Below are positions 7,695-13,341 of a stretch of DNA of 25,519 nucleotides, one piece after another. A model generated the notes under the pieces. That model worked only from the letters and a program-made list of their open reading frames with translations, was not told the DNA's origin and did not search any database. A program made the position numbers and the translations under genes. How positions within the stretch are numbered: position 1 is the first letter of the stretch; each line of letters starts with the position of its first letter. Origin of the DNA: a virus. The stretch covers positions 1 through 25,519 of IMG/VR virus record IMGVR_UViG_3300006929_000111; one strand, written 5' to 3'.

Positions 7695-8180
7695 TTAATA
7701 CTCCAATAAAATTGCTATTTGTTCATCTTCTAAACCTTTGCCACGATAAAATTCTTTAGCCCAATATTTAGTAGCAGAAGATACTTGTTGTGCATCATTA
7801 CGCTCAAAGAAAGTCATTTTCTCTTCATCACTTGCAGAATCCCACATACCTGCATAATCTTTCTTTTCATACTCTAGTTGTGGTGTAAGTCTTTCTGACT
7901 CTCTTTTTTTTCTGTCTATTTCACACACCTGTTTAACTGTTGAAACAAACTCAACAACATTAGGTGGTCTATCATGTTCATCATCAACCCATTTTCTTTT
8001 TGCTTCTTCAATAAAATTAATTTGGTGATTGTTTAATTGCTCTAACTCTCTAGCTAATTCTAAAGCTATTTGTTTATCACTAATTTTTGAACTAATAAAC
8101 CAACCATATCTAGCTTGTGACCACATAGCCACCCCTGCTGATAGTGCTATTAATTCTGGTGTTATTTCTTTTTGATACAT
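7695..8180 (-). CDS. Possible helicase loader (lambda P-like by position)
   Basis: 161 aa, helical, soluble, with no recognised catalytic motif. A segment at about residues 62-80 (RKWVDDEHDRPPNVVEFVS) resembles the proline-phenylalanine patch found in some replication P-type proteins. It follows the O-like initiator gene after 4 nt, the same order as lambda O-P. On that basis it may recruit the host replicative helicase to the phage origin. This is mainly a positional inference; it could be an unrelated replication accessory protein. Confidence 0.4.
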   Translation of the reverse strand: MYQKEITPELIALSAGVAMWSQARYGWFISSKISDKQIALELARELEQLNNHQINFIEEAKRKWVDDEHDRPPNVVEFVSTVKQVCEIDRKKRESERLTPQLEYEKKDYAGMWDSASDEEKMTFFERNDAQQVSSATKYWAKEFYRGKGLEDEQIAILLEY

Positions 8181-8184
8181 TAGG

Positions 8185-8877
8185 CTACCTCAATGCTTTT
8201 TTTTCTTCTATGGCTTGTTGTGCAACAAAACCTAGATACTCATAACTATCTTTGTCAATTTCCTCTCTGTCCAAAACTTCATTCCAACGCTCTTGTTCTA
8301 AATATTTAGTTGGACTGATAATAATTCCTTTCTTCCACTTCTTGCTTTCTTCTATCCTTAATAAGACATCAGCAACCAATTCATCAGCCATAGGCTCTAG
8401 TTTTTGTTTTTTCCATTTAACAAATGCACCCTTCTTATCTGTTTTGTGTTTTGGGTAAACTTTCCACCATTTTTCAAATCCATCTGTATATGTATTAACT
8501 TTATGATTGTTTAAAGTGATAGTATTGGGTGACATTGTGTCACTAGGGGGTGTAACTGTGTCACTAGAGTCAATGCTGTCCTTGTCACTAGGTGGTGACA
8601 TTCTGACACTAGGTCTATTTATGGTATAAACATTCGATTGGTTATCATTATTAGATAACTTTCTTCTCTCTATTGAAATAAGATTTAACTTGTTTAGAGT
8701 ATTAATACTTCTAACAGTAGTTCTTCTTGAGCAGTTGGCAAGTTTGGCTATCTTGTCATAAGATGGAAAGCATTTATTGTTCTCATCAGCATAATTTGAT
8801 AACAATATTAATATTAGCTTGTTGATTGGAGATATGTCCTCAACTGTAACTACCATTGCCATTGCTTCAAAACTCAT
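8185..8877 (-). CDS. Replication initiator, O-like, with N-terminal winged HTH
   Basis: 230 aa. The N-terminal 90 residues form a helix-turn-helix of the HTH_36 type found in phage replication proteins: ISPINKLILILLSNYAD, then CFPSYDKIAKLANCSRRTT, then SINTLNKLNLISIERRK. A Ser/Pro/Thr/Asp-rich linker follows (about 91-122). The C-terminal half has FEKWWKVYPKHKTDKKGAFVKWKK, common in such proteins. The linker-coding DNA holds four spaced repeats that look like iterons, so the gene probably carries its own origin, as lambda O does. The start overlaps the RusA stop (ATGA). Confidence 0.75.
   Translation of the reverse strand: MSFEAMAMVVTVEDISPINKLILILLSNYADENNKCFPSYDKIAKLANCSRRTTVRSINTLNKLNLISIERRKLSNNDNQSNVYTINRPSVRMSPPSDKDSIDSSDTVTPPSDTMSPNTITLNNHKVNTYTDGFEKWWKVYPKHKTDKKGAFVKWKKQKLEPMADELVADVLLRIEESKKWKKGIIISPTKYLEQERWNEVLDREEIDKDSYEYLGFVAQQAIEEKKALR
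8529..8612 (-). other. Candidate replication origin: iterons within the O-like gene
   Basis: On the plus strand the 10-mer GTGTCACTAG occurs at 8537-8546 and 8558-8567, with variants TTGTCACTAG at 8582-8591 and CTGACACTAG at 8603-8612. Start-to-start spacing is 21, 24 and 21 nt, about two helical turns. Perfect or near-perfect dyads GTGACA-3-TGTCAC (8529-8543) and GTGACA-3-TGACAC (8595-8609) overlap them. The repeats encode the MSPPSD / VTPPSD linker of the initiator. Confidence 0.6.
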
Positions 8878-9203
8878 TCTAGTCCTCTTATTTCAAAGTT
8901 AAAATAACCATCGCCCTTCTTAACCACTTTCTTTATCACCTCTGCCTTCATAATTCGTCTATCATCGAAGTCATACTTTTTTTGTAAGATGTCTTGTAAA
9001 GGCTTCACAGGGTTATCCCAGTCTGCCATTGTGTTAAGACCAAATTCATACCTCACCTGTAAATCCCCTTCTGGAATTTCGTATTTGTCTGGCAGTAATT
9101 CAAGTATTTCTTTCTCATATTCCTTATAAAGTGGTGTTTTAAACCTCTTACCTTGCCAACAAGCATTTACACTAAGAGGCTTTCTATGAATCTGTATCGT
9201 CAT
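8874..9203 (-). CDS. rusA: RusA-family Holliday junction resolvase
   Basis: 109 aa from ATG 9203; a TTG at 9209 would add two residues. It has the RusA active-site pattern ADWDNPVKPLQDIL (acidic residues D61 and D63, then N64, K67) followed by KYDFDDRRI (D80/D81). This matches the D-x-D-N-x-x-K plus DD arrangement of E. coli RusA. The N-terminal PLSVNACWQGKRFKTP is also typical. The enzyme dimerises and cuts four-way DNA junctions, here for phage recombination and for resolving replication products before packaging. It overlaps the upstream Cys-rich gene by 20 nt. Confidence 0.88.
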   Translation of the reverse strand: MTIQIHRKPLSVNACWQGKRFKTPLYKEYEKEILELLPDKYEIPEGDLQVRYEFGLNTMADWDNPVKPLQDILQKKYDFDDRRIMKAEVIKKVVKKGDGYFNFEIRGLE

Positions 9204-9360
9204 CTTCAATATAAACTTCTATATAGCCTTTACAATTTTTTTTTAATTTTGGTGTATATTTTTGTTGTCTAGTGTTCCTCATTTTTGGTGATGGATTATT
9301 AATCCTATGCCTTGCACATTCTCTTGCTAGAGAACAAGTGGATATACAGGTTTGAAGCAT
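9184..9360 (-). CDS. Small Cys-rich phage protein
   Basis: 58 aa, the promoter-proximal gene of the minus operon. ATG 9360 has AGGA 6 nt upstream. Sequence features: C5-x3-C9-x5-C15 followed by ARHRINNPSP, a basic middle, then CKGYIEVYIEDDD at the end. Four cysteines plus a histidine suggest a zinc- or metal-binding fold. Small proteins with CxxxCxxxxxCxRH...NPSP are familiar in marine and lambdoid phages, but I know no function. It overlaps the RusA start, suggesting coupled translation. The frame passes through a run of nine A residues, so a sequencing error there would change the C-terminus. Confidence 0.65.
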   Translation of the reverse strand: MLQTCISTCSLARECARHRINNPSPKMRNTRQQKYTPKLKKNCKGYIEVYIEDDDTDS

Positions 9361-9497
9361 ACAATTCCTACTATTACAAGTCTGGTTTTTGTGTTATAAT
9401 TATTCATGTAAGGATTGTGTACTATAACGGATTTATATAAAATTATGTTTTTAATTATATACACTTTTTTTAATAACGCAACTTGTTTTTAATAAAA
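9361..9497. promoter_or_regulatory. Divergent control region between repressor and replication operon
   Basis: 137 nt, very AT-rich, between the divergent starts at 9360 (-) and 9498 (+). A plus-strand -10 TATAAT lies at 9395-9400 with a weak TTACAA 15 nt upstream (9374-9379). GTGTA (9417-9421) and TACAC (9460-9464) form a spaced dyad. This is where the lysogeny operators would be expected, but no repeated operator is clear enough to call. Confidence 0.45.
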
Positions 9498-9869
9498 ATG
9501 AATATATTAGGACAAAGAGTTAAGGAATTACGCTTAAAACAGGGCTTTACTCAGCAAGAGTTAGCTGATAAGTTGTCAACCTCTAACATGAATATTGCAA
9601 ATATTGAGTCTGGTCGTGTCAAAAATCCTAGAAACTTATCTGAATTAGCTGAGATACTTAAAAGTTCTCCAAACTACCTTCTTGGTGGTGAAAGTGATAT
9701 TCTTAAACTAGATGCTGAAATACATTTATTAGCTACAGACAATGAAGTTAAAAATGATTTTGAGAAAGACTTTTATGTCGTTTCTATAGATAAAGATGAG
9801 AAGTTATTTTTGACTGATAATGCAAAAATTGTTGCTAGAGTAAAAAAATCTTTTACTGAGTCAAAATAG
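9498..9869 (+). CDS. XRE-family repressor, short form
   Basis: 123 aa from ATG 9498; the TTG at 9483 would add five residues but cuts into the non-coding leader. The N-terminus is a Cro/CI helix-turn-helix: LGQRVKELRLKQGFTQQELADKLSTS and NIANIESGR, then LAEILKSSPNYLLGG. The C-terminal 55 residues are acidic and too short for an S24 self-cleaving peptidase domain, so RecA-triggered self-cleavage is not expected. Position and orientation, divergent from the replication operon and upstream of the early plus-strand genes, suit the lysogeny repressor. There is no good Shine-Dalgarno. Confidence 0.8.
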   Translation: MNILGQRVKELRLKQGFTQQELADKLSTSNMNIANIESGRVKNPRNLSELAEILKSSPNYLLGGESDILKLDAEIHLLATDNEVKNDFEKDFYVVSIDKDEKLFLTDNAKIVARVKKSFTESK

Positions 9870-9904
9870 GTTAATTCAATTCCTTTTTTTATAGTATTAT
9901 AGTT

Positions 9905-9923
9905 CATAATGATAATGATTATT
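9905..9923. promoter_or_regulatory. Fur-box-like sequence
   Basis: The 19 nt CATAATGATAATGATTATT agree with the Fur consensus GATAATGATAATCATTATC at 16 positions. It lies just before the structured RNA region. The stretch is AT-only apart from three bases, so chance resemblance in an AT-rich genome is quite possible. Confidence 0.25.
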
Positions 9924-9924
9924 A

Positions 9925-10362
9925 TTTAGATTCGACAGGTGAGAGGCTCTAGACATCTTTAAAAAGCGAGGGCAAATCGACTGATTCTGCAAGCAGCGAT
10001 TAACAAATAAATACAGAGGATGTAAATCTTACTAGCAGCAAGGGAGAGGTCTCCCAGTTCGCTGCTTTTTTAACAGCTGACTAACAACCCACGAGAGGTT
10101 AATCCTAACTACCCTCTTTGAAATGAACATGGAAGATAGGTTTGGATGCGAAACCAGTTTGCTATCTAAAATTAAACAAAAAAAAGTCGTTATGGGGAAT
10201 GTGTTTTTGATCTTAATAGAAATGCGACACATTCATTTTAGGCTTTGTCGAAGAAGCCACTATAACAAAGTGTGAACAACCACACTTTAAATAATACATA
10301 TGAGATGGTACTGGTATGAGTAGGGATTCTTTTTTAAGGATTCGATGCCCCATCTATAAGTA
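9925..10362 (+). ncRNA. Large structured RNA with partial tmRNA-like architecture
   Basis: About 440 nt without a plausible gene but dense in helices. Seen in order: GATTCGACAGG (9929-9939), identical to the D-domain core of tmRNA; AATCG-CTG/CAG-CGATT (9975-9983 with 9994-10001), whose loop TTCTG (9985-9989) can pair with CAGAG (10014-10018) as a pseudoknot; AGCAGC/GCTGCT (10034/10061) enclosing GGGAG/CTCCC; AGAG-GTTA/TAAC-CTCT (10094-10117); AGATAG/CTATCT (10134/10162); GAATGTGT/ACACATTC (10197/10227); GGCTT/AAGCC (10241/10254); AAAGTGTG/CACACTTT (10267/10281). ATCTTTAAAAAG (9955-9966) can pair with CTTTTTTAAGGAT (10329-10341), a long-range closing helix, next to a T-loop-like TTCGATG. Against tmRNA: no convincing acceptor stem, T-stem, CCA or tag frame ending in Ala-Ala. 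A divergent tmRNA, an unnamed phage RNA or an antitermination leader all remain possible. Confidence 0.45.
10034..10071 (+). terminator. Hairpin plus T-run inside the structured RNA region
   Basis: AGCAGC (10034-10039) pairs with GCTGCT (10061-10066). Inside it GGGAG (10042-10046) pairs with CTCCC (10051-10055) across AGGT. Six Ts follow (10066-10071). It may end the repressor transcript or a 140-nt small RNA, or be a helix of a longer RNA that is read through. Confidence 0.45.
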
Positions 10363-10381
10363 CAAACCTACGGAGAAAAAT

Positions 10382-10480
10382 ATGTTTAACAGTAAGATTA
10401 AAGACAGCTACCTAGTAGGTGTTCCTTGGTGGATGTGGTTTTTTGACATCGACCATTTAGAAGAGGGGGTGCTATGTTAG
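10382..10480 (+). CDS. 32-aa leader peptide or small protein
   Basis: ATG 10382 follows a strong Shine-Dalgarno (GGAG, 6 nt spacing), the best in this area. It encodes MFNSKIKDSYLVGVP, a Trp-rich WWMWFF patch, then DIDHLEEGVLC. The stop is inside the next gene's start (ATGTTAG), so translation of the next gene is probably coupled to it. The aromatic patch could lie on a membrane surface. No family was recognised. Confidence 0.5.
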   Translation: MFNSKIKDSYLVGVPWWMWFFDIDHLEEGVLC

Positions 10481-10767
10481 ATACTCCTGAAAAAACAACT
10501 ACAATTTCAACAGCAAAATTTACAGCTTGGTCAAAACATTGTGGTAAATATTATGATTCTTTGACAAATTTGCTAGTTGAAAGTAAGTACATATTATCTA
10601 AAGACATAATGACAGCACATGCTCTTGTGACTGATATTCAATTAAAAAGTGAAAAAGTACCTTTTGAGGGTAAGAGTGTTGATATGTCAGATGACCTTTT
10701 TCATTGGGTTTCTATGTCTATCAGAGGGCGTGAATTGAGAGATTTATTTGCACCTATAGAAAGATAA
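10474..10767 (+). CDS. Unknown early protein
   Basis: 97 aa, not recognised. Thr-rich N-terminus (PEKTTTISTAKFTAW), then helical segments including SKDIMTAHALVTDIQLKSE and an amphipathic C-terminal end (SMSIRGRELRDLFAPIER). It is soluble and of mixed charge. It starts within the stop of the 32-aa ORF and is followed 18 nt later by a strong terminator, so it closes the first early transcript downstream of the repressor. A lysogeny or early takeover role is possible from position only. Confidence 0.6.
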   Translation: MLDTPEKTTTISTAKFTAWSKHCGKYYDSLTNLLVESKYILSKDIMTAHALVTDIQLKSEKVPFEGKSVDMSDDLFHWVSMSIRGRELRDLFAPIER

Positions 10768-10785
10768 TATATTTTTAATTAGTAC

Positions 10786-10818
10786 AAGCCAGAGTTTAAC
10801 TGCTCTGGCTTTTTTTTG
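10786..10818 (+). terminator. Strong intrinsic terminator
   Basis: AAGCCAGAG (10786-10794) pairs perfectly with CTCTGGCTT (10803-10811) around an 8-nt loop, followed by a run of Ts. It ends the transcript from the repressor/RNA region. Confidence 0.92.
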
Positions 10819-10861
10819 TCTACTCTCTTTCATTTAATTAAGGCTTTTTATAAAATATTAT

Positions 10862-10890
10862 TTGACTTTTGTATTTTGATACTGTATCTT
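10862..10890 (+). promoter_or_regulatory. Early promoter with palindromic spacer
   Basis: TTGACT (10862-10867), 17 nt, TATCTT (10885-10890), located 36 nt before the ATG at 10927. The palindrome GATACTGTATC (10878-10888) overlaps the -10 and could be an operator for the repressor. Confidence 0.5.
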
Positions 10891-10926
10891 GTATTTAATG
10901 TTAATTGAAATAGAGGGTAAAAGAAT

Positions 10927-11247
10927 ATGAATATGAGTTTTAGAACAGTCTTTGATACACCGGCTTATATGGATGAGCCAGAGCCTTCTGGGGAAAAATG
11001 GGAATTAGAGGCTTTTGATGATTTTTGTGACCGATACAAAACAGAGATTGAGTTTTTGGTTGAGGCTAAACAAGGTACAAAAAAATTTATTAAAGACAAA
11101 TCATTTACTGAGGATAAATGGACAACATTGATTAGTAAAATTCGTAATGTTGAAGAAGAAGTTTATTATCACGCAGAAACATATACCTACAAAGGATGGG
11201 ATATAGACCTTTGTAATATGTGGCATAAGTTCTGGTATTCAGCATGA
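10927..11247 (+). CDS. Unknown early protein
   Basis: 106 aa, first gene after the promoter at 10862. Ribosome-binding site AGAGGG lies 9 nt before ATG; M3 (10933) is an alternative start. It is acidic and aromatic: WELEAFDDFCDRYKTEIEFLVEAK, and a C-terminal YYHAETYTYKGWDIDLCNMWHKFW. It is predicted helical, with no transmembrane segment. No family was recognised. It overlaps the next gene by ATGA. Confidence 0.6.
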   Translation: MNMSFRTVFDTPAYMDEPEPSGEKWELEAFDDFCDRYKTEIEFLVEAKQGTKKFIKDKSFTEDKWTTLISKIRNVEEEVYYHAETYTYKGWDIDLCNMWHKFWYSA

Positions 11248-11438
11248 TAGTTTTGCCAGAAAATCGTAAGGCGTACCTCAAATCTAAGCCAATGGCATAC
11301 CAAAGTGGTTGGTTGGCTTGTGAGTCTGGAGTAGCACATAAAAAATTAAATGTTCCAGAGTCAGTTAATCAGCTTTATACACAAGGTTATAGCGATTGTT
11401 TCGCCAATACTGAATGTTTACAACAGGAGATAGCATGA
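11244..11438 (+). CDS. Small protein resembling ribosome modulation factor
   Basis: 64 aa. The core AYQSGWLACESGVAH...NVPESVNQLYTQGYSDCF has the spacing of RMF-type proteins: aromatic-x-G-x-x-A-x-x-x-G, then P, then W/Y-x-x-G-Y. RMF binds ribosomes and drives their dimerisation into an inactive state. The resemblance is weak and by eye only. The gene overlaps both neighbours by ATGA, giving tight coupling in the early operon. Confidence 0.4.
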   Translation: MIVLPENRKAYLKSKPMAYQSGWLACESGVAHKKLNVPESVNQLYTQGYSDCFANTECLQQEIA

Positions 11439-11638
11439 AACTAGCATTATTCGGTACTAAATACCAGATGATACAACAAAGATATAAACAACATAAGTAC
11501 AAGGCAGATAGACGACCTTATGTACAGATGATGGTTGAAAAATACCATTCAACACGATATGACCATAAGTTTTTTGTATTTGGACTTGGGGTAGGTTTAC
11601 TGCCTTATATAGTTCACATGAACCAATGGCTTAGATGA
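11435..11638 (+). CDS. Small basic protein with one hydrophobic segment
   Basis: 67 aa from ATG 11435, chosen because AGGAG lies 6 nt upstream and the start overlaps the previous stop (ATGA); an upstream in-frame start at 11414 would overlap that gene more. The first 40 residues are basic (QQRYKQHKYKADRRPY). A hydrophobic stretch FFVFGLGVGLLPYIVHM near the end may be a membrane anchor. Function unknown. Confidence 0.55.
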   Translation: MKLALFGTKYQMIQQRYKQHKYKADRRPYVQMMVEKYHSTRYDHKFFVFGLGVGLLPYIVHMNQWLR

Positions 11639-11805
11639 CTATAAATTTATATGTGTCACTTAATGGCACATCAAATGACACCTTTATTTGCGAGATAGAT
11701 GGTGAAAAGGTTGAAGAAATGATGATGGCTTACATAGAAGAAAACCATCCTGAACTTCAGCCAATGAATGATGATGTACTAATAATCGTTCCTAATGATT
11801 TTTAA
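11635..11805 (+). CDS. 56-aa unknown early protein
   Basis: Starts in the stop of the previous gene (ATGA) and ends 15 nt before the ERF gene. The sequence begins MTINLYVSLNGTSNDTFICE and continues acidic (IDGEKVEEMMMAYIEENHPEL), ending DDVLIIVPNDF. It looks like a small beta-alpha-beta protein. It is too short for most ORF cut-offs but fills the gap exactly, with conserved coupling on its left side. Confidence 0.55.
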   Translation: MTINLYVSLNGTSNDTFICEIDGEKVEEMMMAYIEENHPELQPMNDDVLIIVPNDF

Positions 11806-11819
11806 CGAGGGAGATAGAA

Positions 11820-12458
11820 ATGGAAATAAAAAAAGAAAAAAGAACACTAGCACAAGCAATGCTAGATTTCAGAGTTAATGTGGACTCTGTAACAAAGGAC
11901 TCAGACAATCCTTTTTTTAAAAGTAAATACGCTTCATATAACAATGTTCAAGAAGCGATAAATCCTACTTTAGATATGCTAGGTATGTGTGTTGTACAAG
12001 CACCTATGATTATTGATGGTGTAAATGTTTTAAACACTAAGATATATTTGGCAGACAGTCCGTCCGACACGATTGAGTCTAATTTACCTTTATTAATGCC
12101 TAAAAATGATATGCAAGCACTAGGTAGTGCAATTACTTACGCAAGAAGAATATCTTTGGTTTCATTATTTGGACTAGCGGCTGAAGATGATGATGGTCAT
12201 GAAGCATCACAACATCCTTCTGTACCTACTTGGGAAAACCTAAAGGAAAAACAAGATTATGTTATTGATGCAAAAATGTTTATTGATGATGGAGAGATGC
12301 AACAGGCTCAAAATTTATTAGCAAAAGCAAAAAAACATAAGGACAAATCTATTGAAAGCAAAAGAGAGTCTAGTTTGTGGAGTGGTATTGGTAAAGAATA
12401 TCAAGTCAAATTAAGAATGTTTGACAAAGAGAAAAAGAAACAACAACAGGTAGCCTAA
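11820..12458 (+). CDS. erf: ERF-family single-strand annealing protein
   Basis: 212 aa. The N-terminal 125 residues match the ERF recombinase core: ALAQAMLDFRVNVDSVTKDSDNPFFKSKYAS, then YNNVQEAINPTLDMLGMCVVQ, and QALGSAITYARRISLVSLFGLAAEDDDG. ERF, Redbeta and RecT-type proteins anneal complementary single strands during phage recombination and genome circularisation or concatemer formation. The C-terminal 85 residues are charged and helical and may mediate oligomer or partner contacts. The start has GAGGGAG 8 nt upstream. A terminator follows at 12543. Confidence 0.9.
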   Translation: MEIKKEKRTLAQAMLDFRVNVDSVTKDSDNPFFKSKYASYNNVQEAINPTLDMLGMCVVQAPMIIDGVNVLNTKIYLADSPSDTIESNLPLLMPKNDMQALGSAITYARRISLVSLFGLAAEDDDGHEASQHPSVPTWENLKEKQDYVIDAKMFIDDGEMQQAQNLLAKAKKHKDKSIESKRESSLWSGIGKEYQVKLRMFDKEKKKQQQVA

Positions 12459-12542
12459 AAATTTCTCAGTAGTTGTCTGTTATCTACATTGTTGAAAAAC
12501 AGTCAAGGCAAGGGTGAAAGAAACATCCTATATTGCAAGTCT

Positions 12543-12580
12543 AACCTGTACTTGTGCTAAGAAAACAGGTTATTTTTTTT
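12543..12580 (+). terminator. Intrinsic terminator downstream of erf
   Basis: AACCTGT (12543-12549) pairs with ACAGGTT (12565-12571), with inner CTT/AAG pairing in the loop, followed by eight Ts (12573-12580). The next gene begins 23 nt later and has no obvious promoter of its own, so read-through may supply it. Confidence 0.75.
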
Positions 12581-12602
12581 AATAACTATGGGAGTAGTAA
12601 AA

Positions 12603-12848
12603 ATGGAATACGATAATACAAATCGTGGCAGTATATGGATGAACGATAAGAAAGAAACAGAAAATCATCCAGACTTTAGAGGCAGTTTAAATGTTAATGG
12701 ACAAGACTTTTGGGTATCAGCTTGGAAAAGAAAAGAAGGTGCTAATCCAAAATCACCAGCTTTGTCTTTTAGTATACAACCCAAAGAAGAAAGTATTGGT
12801 CAAATAGCTGACACAAGCCAAGAACCTAATGACTCTATACCTTTTTAA
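12603..12848 (+). CDS. ssDNA-binding-like small protein
   Basis: 81 aa from ATG 12603, chosen because GGGAG lies 8 nt upstream; the ATG at 12588 has no ribosome-binding site. N-RGSIWMNDKKETENHPDF, then RGSLNVNGQDFWVSAWKR and PALSFSIQPKE, form a beta-rich pattern seen in phage proteins that resemble OB-fold ssDNA-binding or DUF736-type proteins. The tail ends NDSIPF, like the acidic/hydrophobic DDDIPF-type tails of SSB. Its place just after erf supports a role in handling single strands. Biochemical function is not proven for this family. Confidence 0.6.
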   Translation: MEYDNTNRGSIWMNDKKETENHPDFRGSLNVNGQDFWVSAWKRKEGANPKSPALSFSIQPKEESIGQIADTSQEPNDSIPF

Positions 12849-12850
12849 TT

Positions 12851-13150
12851 ATGGAAACTAATGTAGCAAACTGGACTAAAGAGCAAGGTAAATATGTCAT
12901 TACCCTTTCCAATGGCAAGAAGATTACTTCTAAAATCTTATCTGATAAGGTAAAGATAAGCAAATTAAGTGCTAATGGAAGGATTAAAGAGTTTATTGAA
13001 ACTGGCAATGAAAAAGATTTATTAAGGGCTAAAGGCGATAGACGGACTGTCAAAAAAATAGAAGAAGTATTTGACGAAAGATATTATTTAGAGGGTGATA
13101 TTAGAATGCTCTTTGATAAACATTGGAAAACAATAGCATCAGCGACATGA
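12851..13150 (+). CDS. Unknown basic protein
   Basis: 99 aa starting 2 nt after the previous stop. Lys-rich, with alternating strand-like N-terminus (GKYVITLSNGKKITSKILSDKVKISKL) and a helical, charged C-terminal half (KKIEEVFDERYYLEGDIRMLFDKHW). No family was recognised. It is coupled to the excisionase gene through an ATGA overlap, so the two may be expressed together at induction. Confidence 0.55.
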   Translation: METNVANWTKEQGKYVITLSNGKKITSKILSDKVKISKLSANGRIKEFIETGNEKDLLRAKGDRRTVKKIEEVFDERYYLEGDIRMLFDKHWKTIASAT

Positions 13151-13341
13151 AAGAATATCTAAACAAAAATGAAGCCTCAGAGTATATGTGTATGTCTTTA
13201 TCTGGCTTTAAAAAATTAGTTATAGATTGGAAAATACCTTCTGGTAAAGTTCCTGGTGGAAGAATTATATATAGAAAGTCTGACTTAAAGAAATTGAATG
13301 AGCGTTTTTTTAATGCCCCAGATATGAAATTACAAGTTTAA
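13147..13341 (+). CDS. xis: Excisionase (Xis), HTH_17/MerR-like
   Basis: 64 aa from ATG 13147, which overlaps the previous stop. The sequence KEYLNKNEASEYMCMSLSGFKKLVIDWKI is the helix-turn-helix of small excisionases, followed by the wing VPGGRIIYRKSDLKKLNERF. Such proteins bend DNA at attP arms and steer integrase towards excision. It lies immediately beside int, on the opposite strand, and the two 3' ends overlap by 12 nt. It is transcribed with the early/lytic operon, which suits use at induction. Confidence 0.82.
   Translation: MKEYLNKNEASEYMCMSLSGFKKLVIDWKIPSGKVPGGRIIYRKSDLKKLNERFFNAPDMKLQV

Noticed and set aside
9973-10011. Possible tmRNA tag frame GCA AAT ... TAA (Ala-Asn start, 12 residues)
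   Set aside because: It begins like a tag but ends Ile-Asn-Lys rather than Ala-Ala, and lies inside the pseudoknot helix, so it is not credible as a tag.
10032-10232. 66-codon minus-strand frame inside the structured RNA region
   Set aside because: No ribosome-binding site, and it is antisense to several inverted repeats; the open frame is likely incidental.
10303-10355. Possible tRNA from AGATGG to CCATCT
   Set aside because: Only 53 nt between the outer arms, no anticodon arm and no T-stem; it fits better as part of the structured RNA.
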